Positions 26,791 to 34,084 of a DNA stretch of 64,000 bases are shown piece after piece; within the stretch, counting starts at the first letter, position 1; each line of letters starts with the position of its first letter. Origin of the DNA: CALRQJ02 sp943370285 (GTDB lineage: Bacteria > Bacteroidota > Bacteroidia > Chitinophagales > Chitinophagaceae); contig CALRQJ020000012.1 of the NCBI GenBank assembly GCA_943370285.1, forward strand, positions 66,825-130,824, in the 5' to 3' direction. The notes under the pieces were generated by a model that was not told the origin of the DNA, made no database searches, and worked only from the letters and a program-made list of their open reading frames with translations. The translations under genes and the position numbers were made by a program.

Positions 26791-27162
26791 TTATTTTTTT
26801 GGGGCAATCAGCCGCAAACCTTTTGTCAACTTTGGTGTGGGCTTTCCGCTTGTAGCCCCGCTTGATGCGGGGGCTACCGCTGCAATCCCATGCCCTTGGG
26901 CGATTGAATAGATGGCGGCTTTAAAAGAAATATTTAATATAACAATAGTTTTAAGTATATCTGTGCCATGCTTTGTGTCCTCACAAACCATTATAATTGT
27001 ACCCTTTTCTGCCAAAAAGTTAGTGGTTACTTGGCTTTTATCTAAAGGGGCTAGTGTATAGTTTAATAGCTTGTCTATAGTACTGGTATCTTGGCTTTTT
27101 CCTAAATTAGGCAAAGCAGTAGCTAATGCTACCCAAAGAGTAGCTATTATAAATTTGTTCAT
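26791..27162 (-). CDS. Small exported protein of unknown function, C-terminus made by a repeat
   Basis: 123 aa with a signal peptide (IIATLWVALATALPNLGKS). I do not recognise it. The last third (IAAVAPASSGATSGKPTP) is encoded by a GC-rich hairpin sequence that looks like a dispersed intergenic repeat, so the original end of the gene may have been replaced. It lies 19 bp downstream of the lipoprotein gene 27182-27727 on the same strand. Confidence 0.5.
   Translation of the reverse strand: MNKFIIATLWVALATALPNLGKSQDTSTIDKLLNYTLAPLDKSQVTTNFLAEKGTIIMVCEDTKHGTDILKTIVILNISFKAAIYSIAQGHGIAAVAPASSGATSGKPTPKLTKGLRLIAPKK
26852..26876. repeat. GC-rich hairpin, REP-like, within a small gene
   Basis: GTAGCCCCGC (26852-26861) pairs with GCGGGGGCTAC (26866-26876), with one bulged G. 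It is flanked by GGGCTTTCCGCT on the left and CCGCTGCAATCCC on the right, a combination I associate with dispersed Bacteroidota repeats. It contrasts with the AT-rich surroundings. Confidence 0.6.
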
Positions 27163-27181
27163 TTTTTTGGTTTAAGGTGTT

Positions 27182-27727
27182 TTAAAATTTAAAGTCGAAA
27201 CGTCCATTGGTAATTTTTATAGTGTCACAACCTGTTTTGTATAGTGTTACTTCGAAACGCCCAGAGATTATTTTTTTTGCTTTATCGTGAATATCTAAAT
27301 ATATCTTTCCTTTTGAATAGACATTTGTATCAAGGGAATTAATTTGACAAGTACTTATATAAGAATGCCTAGCAAAGTATTGAGAACCATTTGTTATATT
27401 TAGAACTACAGGCACTTGTAGGTTATTTAATTGTGCACCTATCCCCAAACCAATGGCTGATGCATCTGTTGCGGAAGTAATTCTCATAGCAGAGATAGTA
27501 AATATTCCATTATTTATACCTGGGTCATAGTCAATACTCAAATTGGCTGTCCCATTACTACCAGCAGGCACCCAAGGTATACCATTTACCAAACAGCCAA
27601 AAGTGTTAGCCCCAATTTGGGTGGCAGGTGGCAGGCCGGGTATATTGTTTGGGTCAGTAGTAGTAGAAGTTTTTTCGCAACTTAAGCTCAATACCAATAA
27701 TAAGCAATAGGTTATTGTATGCTTCAT
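27182..27727 (-). CDS. Lipoprotein, DUF6252-like
   Basis: 181 aa with a lipoprotein signal (LLLVLSLSC). The motif NTFGCLVNGIPWVP just after the linker is common in small Bacteroidota lipoproteins of the DUF6252 kind. The remainder is beta-rich, ending ITNGRFDFKF. The function is unknown. It is upstream of, and probably co-transcribed with, the small exported gene at 26791-27162. Confidence 0.75.
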   Translation of the reverse strand: MKHTITYCLLLVLSLSCEKTSTTTDPNNIPGLPPATQIGANTFGCLVNGIPWVPAGSNGTANLSIDYDPGINNGIFTISAMRITSATDASAIGLGIGAQLNNLQVPVVLNITNGSQYFARHSYISTCQINSLDTNVYSKGKIYLDIHDKAKKIISGRFEVTLYKTGCDTIKITNGRFDFKF

Positions 27728-28110
27728 AATATATTTTTTTGTTTTTCAGGTAAAGTTTAGACAGTTACTGTATAAGGTGGGCTGTGTAGGCGGTTCATGG
27801 TGGTGTTTTTATTTGATGTATATGGTAGGTTAACAATTGTTTTAATACTTGAAAACAAAGCCAATCAAAAAATCACATATTGAATCAAATCGTTTATGCT
27901 GCTTGTAATAGGTCAATTAGTCTTTCTAATAATTTCTTGGTTTCTCAAGCACTATTCTAGGGAGGAAGCTATTACAAATATATATTATAGTTTGATACCT
28001 ATATCATTTTTTTTAGTATTGATAATCAAGGGTTTAATAATATATTTTTGTTAGGCGTTGTGTTGATAAGACGGAAGAATGTAGCAATTAGGAGAGAGGA
28101 GTTAGAATTT

Positions 28111-28131
28111 AGGAGATAGGAGATAGGAGAT
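28111..28131. repeat. Heptamer repeat AGGAGAT x3
   Basis: Three perfect AGGAGAT units, followed by a degenerate one (AGGCGTT) and preceded by related GGAGAGAGGAG sequence. It has the same 7-bp period as the repeats in metG and at 28193-28298, but a different word. Confidence 0.85.
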
Positions 28132-28150
28132 AGGCGTTAGAGCTAGAAAT

Positions 28151-28189
28151 GAAATCATCTTAGCTCCTTTGCGGCTTTGCGTGAAAAAA
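28151..28189. repeat. 39-bp direct repeat, copy 1
   Basis: The 39-bp sequence starting GAAATCATCTTAGC and ending GCGTGAAAAAA is repeated exactly at 28230-28268, a 79-bp period. A GTCCACG-type heptamer run follows each copy within a few bases. Confidence 0.9.
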
Positions 28190-28192
28190 GAA

Positions 28193-28220
28193 GTCCACGG
28201 TCGACAGTCCATAGTCCACG
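28193..28220. repeat. Heptamer run GTCCACG-type, first
   Basis: Four 7-bp units: GTCCACG, GTCGACA, GTCCATA and GTCCACG. It lies between the two copies of the 39-bp repeat. Confidence 0.8.
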
Positions 28221-28229
28221 GCTAAGACT

Positions 28230-28268
28230 GAAATCATCTTAGCTCCTTTGCGGCTTTGCGTGAAAAAA
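28230..28268. repeat. 39-bp direct repeat, copy 2
   Basis: Identical to 28151-28189. It is followed 2 bp later by the second GTCCATG-type heptamer run, so the duplicated unit appears to be the 39-mer plus heptamers. Confidence 0.9.
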
Positions 28269-28270
28269 AT

Positions 28271-28298
28271 GTCCATGGACGACGGTCAACGGTCCATT
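28271..28298. repeat. Heptamer run GTCCATG-type, second
   Basis: Four 7-bp units: GTCCATG, GACGACG, GTCAACG and GTCCATT. The GTCAACG unit is one base away from the GTCAATG unit repeated in metG. Confidence 0.8.
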
Positions 28299-28544
28299 GT
28301 TCTTTGGGTGACTGTAAAGCAAATACTGTATTTGTATTCCTACCTGTAAAGTTTTTTAGTACAAAACAGTCTACCTATAGCCATAGATACTTCATAGATA
28401 AGCCTTACTAAAGTCATGGATGGTTCAATGTCATGTCGATGTCAGTGACAAAATGGCGTAAACAATTTCAATATAGCGTTTGAATAGTTATTCAACAAGA
28501 TGTTTCAATTAAACATTCACGCCAAAAACTTTAGCCTTATTTTT

Positions 28545-28561
28545 AAACCTACCGAAGGTTT
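28545..28561 (+). promoter_or_regulatory. Hairpin just upstream of the ECF sigma gene
   Basis: AAACCT (28545-28550) and AGGTTT (28556-28561) enclose the loop ACCGA and are followed by further T residues. It ends 33 bp before the sigma start codon, so it could be in the 5' leader or be a terminator-like element. Confidence 0.35.
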
Positions 28562-28594
28562 TTCCATCCATCAACGTCATATACTTAACTGCGA

Positions 28595-29161
28595 TTGTTA
28601 GAAACGGAAATAATACAAGCACTGCAAAGGGGTGAGGACAAAGCATTTGCCTCCTTTATTGAGCACTATCAAACGATGGTGTACAATACAGTATTGGGTA
28701 TCATCCAACATGCTAACGATGCAGATGATATTACACAAGAAGTATTCATTCAGGCTTTTGAATCGGTAGCGGGGTTTAAAGGCGAAGCAAAATTATCTAC
28801 TTGGTTGTATCGTATTGCGATCAATAAAGCATTAGACTGGCAACGCAAACAACAAAGAAAGAAGCGATTTAGTGTACTGCAACAATTGTTTGGGCAAAAC
28901 AATGAAGTCTTGCATGAGCAGCAAGATTTTCATCATCCTGGTGCGGCGTTAGATCAAAAAGAAAATGCGGCACTCTTGTTTGCAGCTATCAATCGGTTAC
29001 CCGACAACCAAAAAACGGCTGTTGTATTGTTGAAAACAGAAGGCTTGTCCTACGCCGAAGTAGCAGCAGTGATGCAGCTATCGGTAAAAGCAGTAGAATC
29101 GTTATACCAAAGAGGGAAAGACAATTTGAAAAAAATATTAAAGCAGCACTACATTCAATAA
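28595..29161 (+). CDS. ECF-type RNA polymerase sigma factor
   Basis: 188 aa. Region 2 is visible in FIEHYQTMVYNTVLGI and DDITQEVFIQAFE, followed by TWLYRIAINKALDW; region 4 is in RLPDNQKTAVVLLKTEGLSYAEVAAVM with SVKAVESLYQRGKDNLKK. It starts with TTG at 28595; an in-frame stop (TAA at 28586) lies just upstream and no ATG occurs before region 2, so TTG is forced. It heads an operon encoding a membrane anti-sigma-like protein and envelope metal/stress proteins, which it probably transcribes. Confidence 0.92.
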   Translation: MLETEIIQALQRGEDKAFASFIEHYQTMVYNTVLGIIQHANDADDITQEVFIQAFESVAGFKGEAKLSTWLYRIAINKALDWQRKQQRKKRFSVLQQLFGQNNEVLHEQQDFHHPGAALDQKENAALLFAAINRLPDNQKTAVVLLKTEGLSYAEVAAVMQLSVKAVESLYQRGKDNLKKILKQHYIQ

Positions 29162-29174
29162 TCAAATCATACAC

Positions 29175-29474
29175 ATGAAAAAAAATATACCTATAGAAGA
29201 AGTGTTGAACAGTGTAGCAGACATTCAAAGAGCTGAGCCTGCTCCGTTCTTATATACTCGAGTGAAAGCTAGAATGGCCAAACAAAACGAATCTGAAGCA
29301 TGGTATGTATTAGATCGTAAACGAGCAGTATTGGTAGTGGCTATGTTATTGGTATTATTTGTCGCAAATATTTTTTTGATGAATCAAGCAGAGAAGACTA
29401 CCACAGCTAACACCAATGAGCTAGAATCTTTTGCTACTTCATTTAACTTATCTGGAAACGGTTACTCGTATTGA
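29175..29474 (+). CDS. Small membrane protein, putative anti-sigma factor
   Basis: 99 aa. A soluble N-terminal part of about 50 residues (SVADIQRAEPAPFLYTRVKA) is followed by one transmembrane helix (AVLVVAMLLVLFVANIFLM) and a short outer tail. Its location 13 bp after the ECF sigma gene and its topology suit a sigma-binding anti-sigma factor. I see no zinc-binding HxxxCxxC motif, so the assignment rests on context. Confidence 0.75.
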   Translation: MKKNIPIEEVLNSVADIQRAEPAPFLYTRVKARMAKQNESEAWYVLDRKRAVLVVAMLLVLFVANIFLMNQAEKTTTANTNELESFATSFNLSGNGYSY

Positions 29475-29490
29475 TGTTAAATCTTCCACC

Positions 29491-30054
29491 ATGCAAACGA
29501 TATTAAAAAATAAATGGCTGAGTGTTTTGATTCTGTTGTTGTTGATTGCCAATATAGCTACGTTGTCTATGTATTGGTATGCCAAGTTAGTAGATAGACC
29601 AAAGCCCGAAATGGCCAAACGTGGCGCAGCTGCAGCGTTTTTAATCAAAGAATTAGCCTTCTCTGCTGAACAAGAAAAACAATACCAAGATTTGATTCAG
29701 CAACATCAAAAGCAAAGCAGATTCATCAACGAGCAATTGAAGGAAAGCAAATCAAATTACTTTGACTTATTGCAAGAACCTCAGATTGATTCGCTTTTAG
29801 CCGATGCCCAACTTAGAAAAATTACTGCTTTTCAACAGCAATTGGAACAATTAACATTCCATCATTTTCTACAAGTAAAAAAACTGTGTACGCCTCAACA
29901 GCAAATCAAGTTTCAAACAGTAATCAATAAAGCCATGCGTATGATGGGGCCAAGACAACAAGGGCCACCACCGCCAAAACAAGATGGCCATCAACCACCG
30001 CCTGGTGTAGATGGTCCACCACCACCACCTGAACATGAGCCACCATCGCATTAA
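29491..30054 (+). CDS. Spy/CpxP-like periplasmic protein with membrane anchor
   Basis: 187 aa from the ATG at 29491; the earlier in-frame start would overlap the preceding gene. One N-terminal transmembrane helix (WLSVLILLLLIANIATL) is followed by an alpha-helical, Gln/Lys-rich region (FSAEQEKQYQDLIQQHQKQS, LTFHHFLQVKKLC) like the LTxxQ-type heavy-metal sensors. The C-terminus is extremely Pro-rich with several His, possibly a metal-binding tail. It probably monitors or buffers envelope stress or metals for the sigma/anti-sigma pair. Confidence 0.8.
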   Translation: MQTILKNKWLSVLILLLLIANIATLSMYWYAKLVDRPKPEMAKRGAAAAFLIKELAFSAEQEKQYQDLIQQHQKQSRFINEQLKESKSNYFDLLQEPQIDSLLADAQLRKITAFQQQLEQLTFHHFLQVKKLCTPQQQIKFQTVINKAMRMMGPRQQGPPPPKQDGHQPPPGVDGPPPPPEHEPPSH

Positions 30055-30120
30055 CAAAATTTTTTGTATTTACACCGAAGATTTGTTTTCTAAACAGCAT
30101 CCAACCCTAAAATGACAATT

Positions 30121-30882
30121 ATGAAAAAAATAATGTATGCCGTTCTTTTTGCAGCAGCTAGCTTATTTGGATTGATGGCTTGCAAAAAAAACAGCGATGA
30201 TGCTGGCACAGGCGGCACCAATACTGGAACTGCACCGGCAGTATTTGCAAAGTTTAATTCCTCAGTAACCATTTATACCGAGGGTAATTTTGTAGTGCTG
30301 AAGAGCAATGGTTTACCCGATCATAAAAGTCCATATTATCAAGGTACTGCTTGGGCAGCAACATTGTACGAAGCGTACAATGGTACTAATCCTGCTTTTG
30401 CCATCAATCCCAACCGTATTGCACAACAAAATTTTGTATTTAAAATTCCCATCAATCCAACTGTGGCAACTACACATACTGCCACACCCGGTGGACCCAT
30501 AGGTATTTCTATTAACGGTGTTCCCTTGTACAATCAATATGCTGCCATGAATGCTCCACTAACCAATGAAATCAATAGTTTTGACCAGTACAATGGACAT
30601 CCACAGCAATCGGGTCAATATCATTATCATGTTGAGCCATTATACCTTACTGCACAAAAAGGTAAAAATGCATTATTAGGTTTTTTATTGGATGGATTTC
30701 CTGTTTATGGGCCGCTTGAAAATGGTACAACTATTACAAGCAGTATGTTAGATACTTACCATGGACATAGCCATGCCACTGCCGATTATCCCAATGGCAT
30801 TTATCATTATCATGTAACAGCAGATGGACCTTATATTAATGGTGCAGGATTTTATGGTACAGCAGGAACCGTAACACAATAA
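30121..30882 (+). CDS. YHYH-domain lipoprotein
   Basis: 253 aa from ATG 30121; an ATG at 30112 is 9 bp upstream. The lipobox is in FGLMAC. The YHYH domain is marked by QYHYHVEP and IYHYHVTADG, with GFLLDGFPVYGP between. The histidine clusters suggest metal binding, though the function of the family is not established. It is in the ECF operon, between two Spy-like proteins and just before a SCO copper chaperone. Confidence 0.88.
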   Translation: MKKIMYAVLFAAASLFGLMACKKNSDDAGTGGTNTGTAPAVFAKFNSSVTIYTEGNFVVLKSNGLPDHKSPYYQGTAWAATLYEAYNGTNPAFAINPNRIAQQNFVFKIPINPTVATTHTATPGGPIGISINGVPLYNQYAAMNAPLTNEINSFDQYNGHPQQSGQYHYHVEPLYLTAQKGKNALLGFLLDGFPVYGPLENGTTITSSMLDTYHGHSHATADYPNGIYHYHVTADGPYINGAGFYGTAGTVTQ

Positions 30883-30890
30883 AAAATAGC

Positions 30891-31271
30891 ATGAAAAAAA
30901 TACTTCATTTAATCTTGGGGCTGTTTGTCATTACTTCGTTAATGGCACAGCCCCCACAACCACCATCGGTGGAACAGCGTTTGCAACAATTGCAAGCAGC
31001 TTTAGCAAAAGAAATGACCTTATCTCCTGGAAAGCAAAAAATAATCAACGAATCGTTTAAAACATTTTTTGTTGAAATGGACAAACTGCGAGGCAAGTCT
31101 GACCCTCCTGCACCACCCAAAAAAGAAGCAGTAGATAAATTGGCTAGTCAGCGGGATGCTAAAATCAAGAAAGTATTGACTGCCGAGGAATATAAAAAGT
31201 ACTTGGAGGTTGAAAAAAAATTAAGGCCTAAGCCCGGAAATCAAGGTGGTGCCCCGCCACCACAACACTAA
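30891..31271 (+). CDS. Small exported Spy-like protein
   Basis: 126 aa with a signal peptide (LILGLFVITSLMAQ). The mature protein is helical with MTLSPGKQKIINESFKTFF and VLTAEEYKKYLEVEKKL, the pattern of Spy/CpxP-like and DUF4890-like proteins. It has Pro-rich ends (QPPQPPS and GAPPPQH). It lies 8 bp after the YHYH gene and 9 bp before the SCO gene. Confidence 0.75.
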   Translation: MKKILHLILGLFVITSLMAQPPQPPSVEQRLQQLQAALAKEMTLSPGKQKIINESFKTFFVEMDKLRGKSDPPAPPKKEAVDKLASQRDAKIKKVLTAEEYKKYLEVEKKLRPKPGNQGGAPPPQH

Positions 31272-31280
31272 ATATTCGCT

Positions 31281-31928
31281 ATGGTATGTAAACACTGGTT
31301 GTGGGTATTGTTGATGTTTTGTGCTTGTAAGCAATCAATTAAAAATGAACCGGTAGTAAAACAACTGCCTTATTACCAATCGGCAGATTTTACACCAATT
31401 TGGATGAGTGCCAATGAAACAACAGATACGTTTCATCATATTCCCAATTTTTCATTTGTTAATCAAGATGGTGAAACCATCAACGAAAAAACTGTGACCG
31501 GTAAAATTTATATCGCCGATTTTTTCTTTACCACTTGTCCGGGTATCTGCAAACAAATGACATCGCATCTTACCAAAGTACAAGCTGCTTTTAAAGCTGA
31601 TACCAATGTGTTGATTCTATCTCATACTGTTACTCCCGAAACAGATAGTTTACCAAAATTGAAGCGGTATGCAACTGAATATGGTGCCATCAAAAACAAA
31701 TGGCATTTATTGACCGGAAGCCGAGAACAATTGTACACCATTGCAAGGCAATCTTATTTTGCAGATGAAGATTTAGGATTACAAAAAGGAACCAACGATT
31801 TTTTACATACTGAAAACTTCTTACTGATTGATAAACACAGAAGAATCAGAGGAATTTATAGAGGAACATATCAACCCGATATCACTGATTTAATTGCTGA
31901 TATTAAAACGCTACTTGCCGAAAAATGA
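31281..31928 (+). CDS. SCO1/SenC-type copper chaperone
   Basis: 215 aa with a lipoprotein-like signal (WVLLMFCAC). The thioredoxin-like SCO fold has the copper-binding CPGIC in FFFTTCPGICKQM and the conserved His in FLHTENFLLIDKH; the segment LILSHTVTPETDSL is also typical. SCO proteins deliver copper to cytochrome oxidase or act as thiol reductases outside the inner membrane. Its stop overlaps the next start by 4 bp. Confidence 0.92.
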   Translation: MVCKHWLWVLLMFCACKQSIKNEPVVKQLPYYQSADFTPIWMSANETTDTFHHIPNFSFVNQDGETINEKTVTGKIYIADFFFTTCPGICKQMTSHLTKVQAAFKADTNVLILSHTVTPETDSLPKLKRYATEYGAIKNKWHLLTGSREQLYTIARQSYFADEDLGLQKGTNDFLHTENFLLIDKHRRIRGIYRGTYQPDITDLIADIKTLLAEK

Positions 31929-32539
31929 AATACTTTTTTCCATTTGTTTTTTGGATGGCTTGTACCCAAACAGCTTCAAAAAAAGCAGCAATTGAGATGC
32001 CTGAAATTCCTGCTTTATCGGTAGTTGTAGGTGATAGTTCGTTGCGTTTTAATAATGGATTTTGGTTGTATAATAACCAACCTTTTTCAGGTACTTTATT
32101 ACGATATCACACCAATACAACAATTAGCAATCAACAAACTTTCTTTAATGGAAAAGAGCAGGGTTGGGGTGTTACTTTTTATAGTGGTGGCGCAATAGAA
32201 AGCAAACGGTATTATACAAAAGGGGAGAAAGATAGTGTCCATTATGGTTGGTGGTATAACGGTAACAAACGATTTGAATATCATTTTAAGCAAGGTAATT
32301 ATCACGGCGATTTTAAAGAATGGTACGAAACCGGCGAACCATTTAAATATATTATTTATGATAATGGAACTGAACGTAAAGGTTTAGCTTGGCGGAGAAA
32401 TGGAAAGCTCTACCTCAACTATGTTATGCAAAATGGAAGAAGATATGGCTTGATTAATTCAGACCTTTGTTACTCTTTGAAAGATGAAAGAGGTGAGTAT
32501 ATCAAATCGGTTAAAGAAGACTCAGCTATTGCAAAATAA
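31925..32539 (+). CDS. MORN-variant (YwqK-like) repeat lipoprotein
   Basis: 204 aa; the first residues (FVFWMACTQ) form a short lipoprotein signal. The body has MORN-variant/YwqK repeats: YNNQPFSGTLLRYH, FFNGKEQGWGVTFYSGG, YYNGNKRFE-like and FKQGNYHGDFKEWYETGE. Such repeats are often annotated as toxin-antitoxin YwqK-like, but there is no toxin gene here. It is translationally coupled to the SCO gene and ends the operon, 1 bp from the convergent gene at 32540. Confidence 0.8.
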   Translation: MKYFFPFVFWMACTQTASKKAAIEMPEIPALSVVVGDSSLRFNNGFWLYNNQPFSGTLLRYHTNTTISNQQTFFNGKEQGWGVTFYSGGAIESKRYYTKGEKDSVHYGWWYNGNKRFEYHFKQGNYHGDFKEWYETGEPFKYIIYDNGTERKGLAWRRNGKLYLNYVMQNGRRYGLINSDLCYSLKDERGEYIKSVKEDSAIAK

Positions 32540-34009
32540 TTACTCCGGACATTTCCAGGTTTCTTGTTTTTTCTTAAAATGGTAAGGATGAATTCGCAGC
32601 ATGAGATAGCCACCACCATTTACAATATTCTGCTTGCGTAATAAACCCGGTAAGTGATGTACACCTGCTACCAACGGACCAATCTTTAGAGCTGTACCCA
32701 ACCAAAATTGTCCCTGTGTATTAAATTGAACAGGCAAATACAACCCTGCGAAAGCAGTTTCCCACCTTGGTGTAACTGTTATTAAATTCAGTTCTCTGGT
32801 ATGTTGTTGTTTTCCGCTGAAAGCAGAGAATAAATTACCTGAAAAAGCAATATTTAAAAATAGATTTTTCTTAAACTGGTAATCTGCATTAATTGACATT
32901 CGGGTTGGATTAGTAATACTGAAAGGGTCATACAAAGTATCGACTCTAGCAAATTGAAAACCTAAGGTATCAATAAAGTCATCTAAGTATTCGGTACCAT
33001 TATACAAGTTGGTTAAAGTAGAATCTGTAGCTGTATTAAGTGGTACTACCATTCGCTTAGAACCTTTGCCTGCTAGAAAAGTATTTTTTCCAATATCCAT
33101 AATAGCAGCACTAATCTTCCATTTATAGTTTAATGGATTATAATCTTCATCCGGGTCATCCGTTTGCTTCATCACATATTCAAAACCGGTACTCAAGCCT
33201 AACGATGATTTAGCCGGACTTCTAAACAGCTTAATATTTTCTTTAGCATCCTTCCTGCCATCTAACATATCATAACCTTTGGAATAGACATAGCCGGCGC
33301 CGCCATTGGAAATGATATAAGTACTTGGGCTGCCCGTTTTATCTTCATAAAATGAAGTTCGATTTAGGCTACCATAAGCACCCGATAAACCTTGCATAAT
33401 GTGTAAGGTTACTCCCCAATTCCATTTATGCAATGCATGATGCGATATGGTTTGAGCATAGCTTAAATTATAAGACAACCAAGCGCTATGCACACCATTG
33501 GCTTCGGCAAATGGTGAAGCCAAGTTGCTGGCAAAAAATCCTCTTAAACCTGTAATAGAATCATTGTAGTTAAAGGAAGAAGTTTTCAAATGGTTATTCA
33601 CTCTGCCGGTGATGCTAAATCCAATCGCTTTATCGGGTTGAATTAAGTATCGAATGCTTAAAAGGGATATGTCGGCTGCAGCATGTAAATATCGACTGCG
33701 ATATCCTTCGGGGATTTTAATCGTAATATTTTCAGGTGTACTTAACGAAACATTACTCACATTGGCAAGTGTAGTTGCAAAACTTGCTTGTGCTGAAAAT
33801 AATGTTGCATCCCATTTAAAGTAACTGTTAACCAATGCAGCAGGGTTTTCTGTTCCTGCAACTGCACCTGCATAAGCTGAGCCTTTCAATGCATGATAGC
33901 TTTGTGCTTGTGATTGTATTGCAATTTGCAAGAATATAAATATAATGAGGTACCGTTTTGGCAACCGGAATATTGGTGTGGTGATATAATAGTTATTGAA
34001 TAGCAACAC
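32540..34009 (-). CDS. Outer-membrane beta-barrel protein, DUF5723-like
   Basis: 489 aa from a GTG at 34009; a TTG at 33964 (LPKRYLIIFIF) is an alternative, and there is no suitable ATG. A signal peptide ending QSQA is followed by the typical opening YHALKGSAYAGAVAGTENPAAL and many alternating beta-strands, ending near YLMLRIHPYHFKKK. It resembles the DUF5723 family of Bacteroidota outer-membrane proteins, of unknown function. The stop abuts the convergent MORN gene. Confidence 0.65.
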   Translation of the reverse strand: MLLFNNYYITTPIFRLPKRYLIIFIFLQIAIQSQAQSYHALKGSAYAGAVAGTENPAALVNSYFKWDATLFSAQASFATTLANVSNVSLSTPENITIKIPEGYRSRYLHAAADISLLSIRYLIQPDKAIGFSITGRVNNHLKTSSFNYNDSITGLRGFFASNLASPFAEANGVHSAWLSYNLSYAQTISHHALHKWNWGVTLHIMQGLSGAYGSLNRTSFYEDKTGSPSTYIISNGGAGYVYSKGYDMLDGRKDAKENIKLFRSPAKSSLGLSTGFEYVMKQTDDPDEDYNPLNYKWKISAAIMDIGKNTFLAGKGSKRMVVPLNTATDSTLTNLYNGTEYLDDFIDTLGFQFARVDTLYDPFSITNPTRMSINADYQFKKNLFLNIAFSGNLFSAFSGKQQHTRELNLITVTPRWETAFAGLYLPVQFNTQGQFWLGTALKIGPLVAGVHHLPGLLRKQNIVNGGGYLMLRIHPYHFKKKQETWKCPE

Positions 34010-34084
34010 TCAAATCTACAGATTCAATACAAAATAATGACTGACGCTTCTATTTATTTCATAAAAGAAAATGTGAAAACAACA

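Larger units (their letters stand above)
27728..28594. other. Repeat-rich intergenic region upstream of the ECF sigma operon
   Basis: This 867-bp stretch has no credible gene. From left to right it holds AT-rich sequence, an AGGAGAT heptamer run (28111-28131), two copies of a 39-bp sequence (28151-28189, 28230-28268), two heptamer runs of the GTCCACG type (28193-28220, 28271-28298), and then a unique sequence with a hairpin at 28545-28561 that leads into the sigma gene. Confidence 0.7.

Noticed and set aside
28111..28298. Possible CRISPR-like or small RNA locus
   Set aside because: Repeat units are 7 and 39 bp without regular spacers, and no cas genes or clear promoter are present.
31925..32539. 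Toxin-antitoxin antitoxin
   Set aside because: YwqK-like MORN repeats are sometimes labelled this way, but no toxin is adjacent and the protein has a lipoprotein signal.
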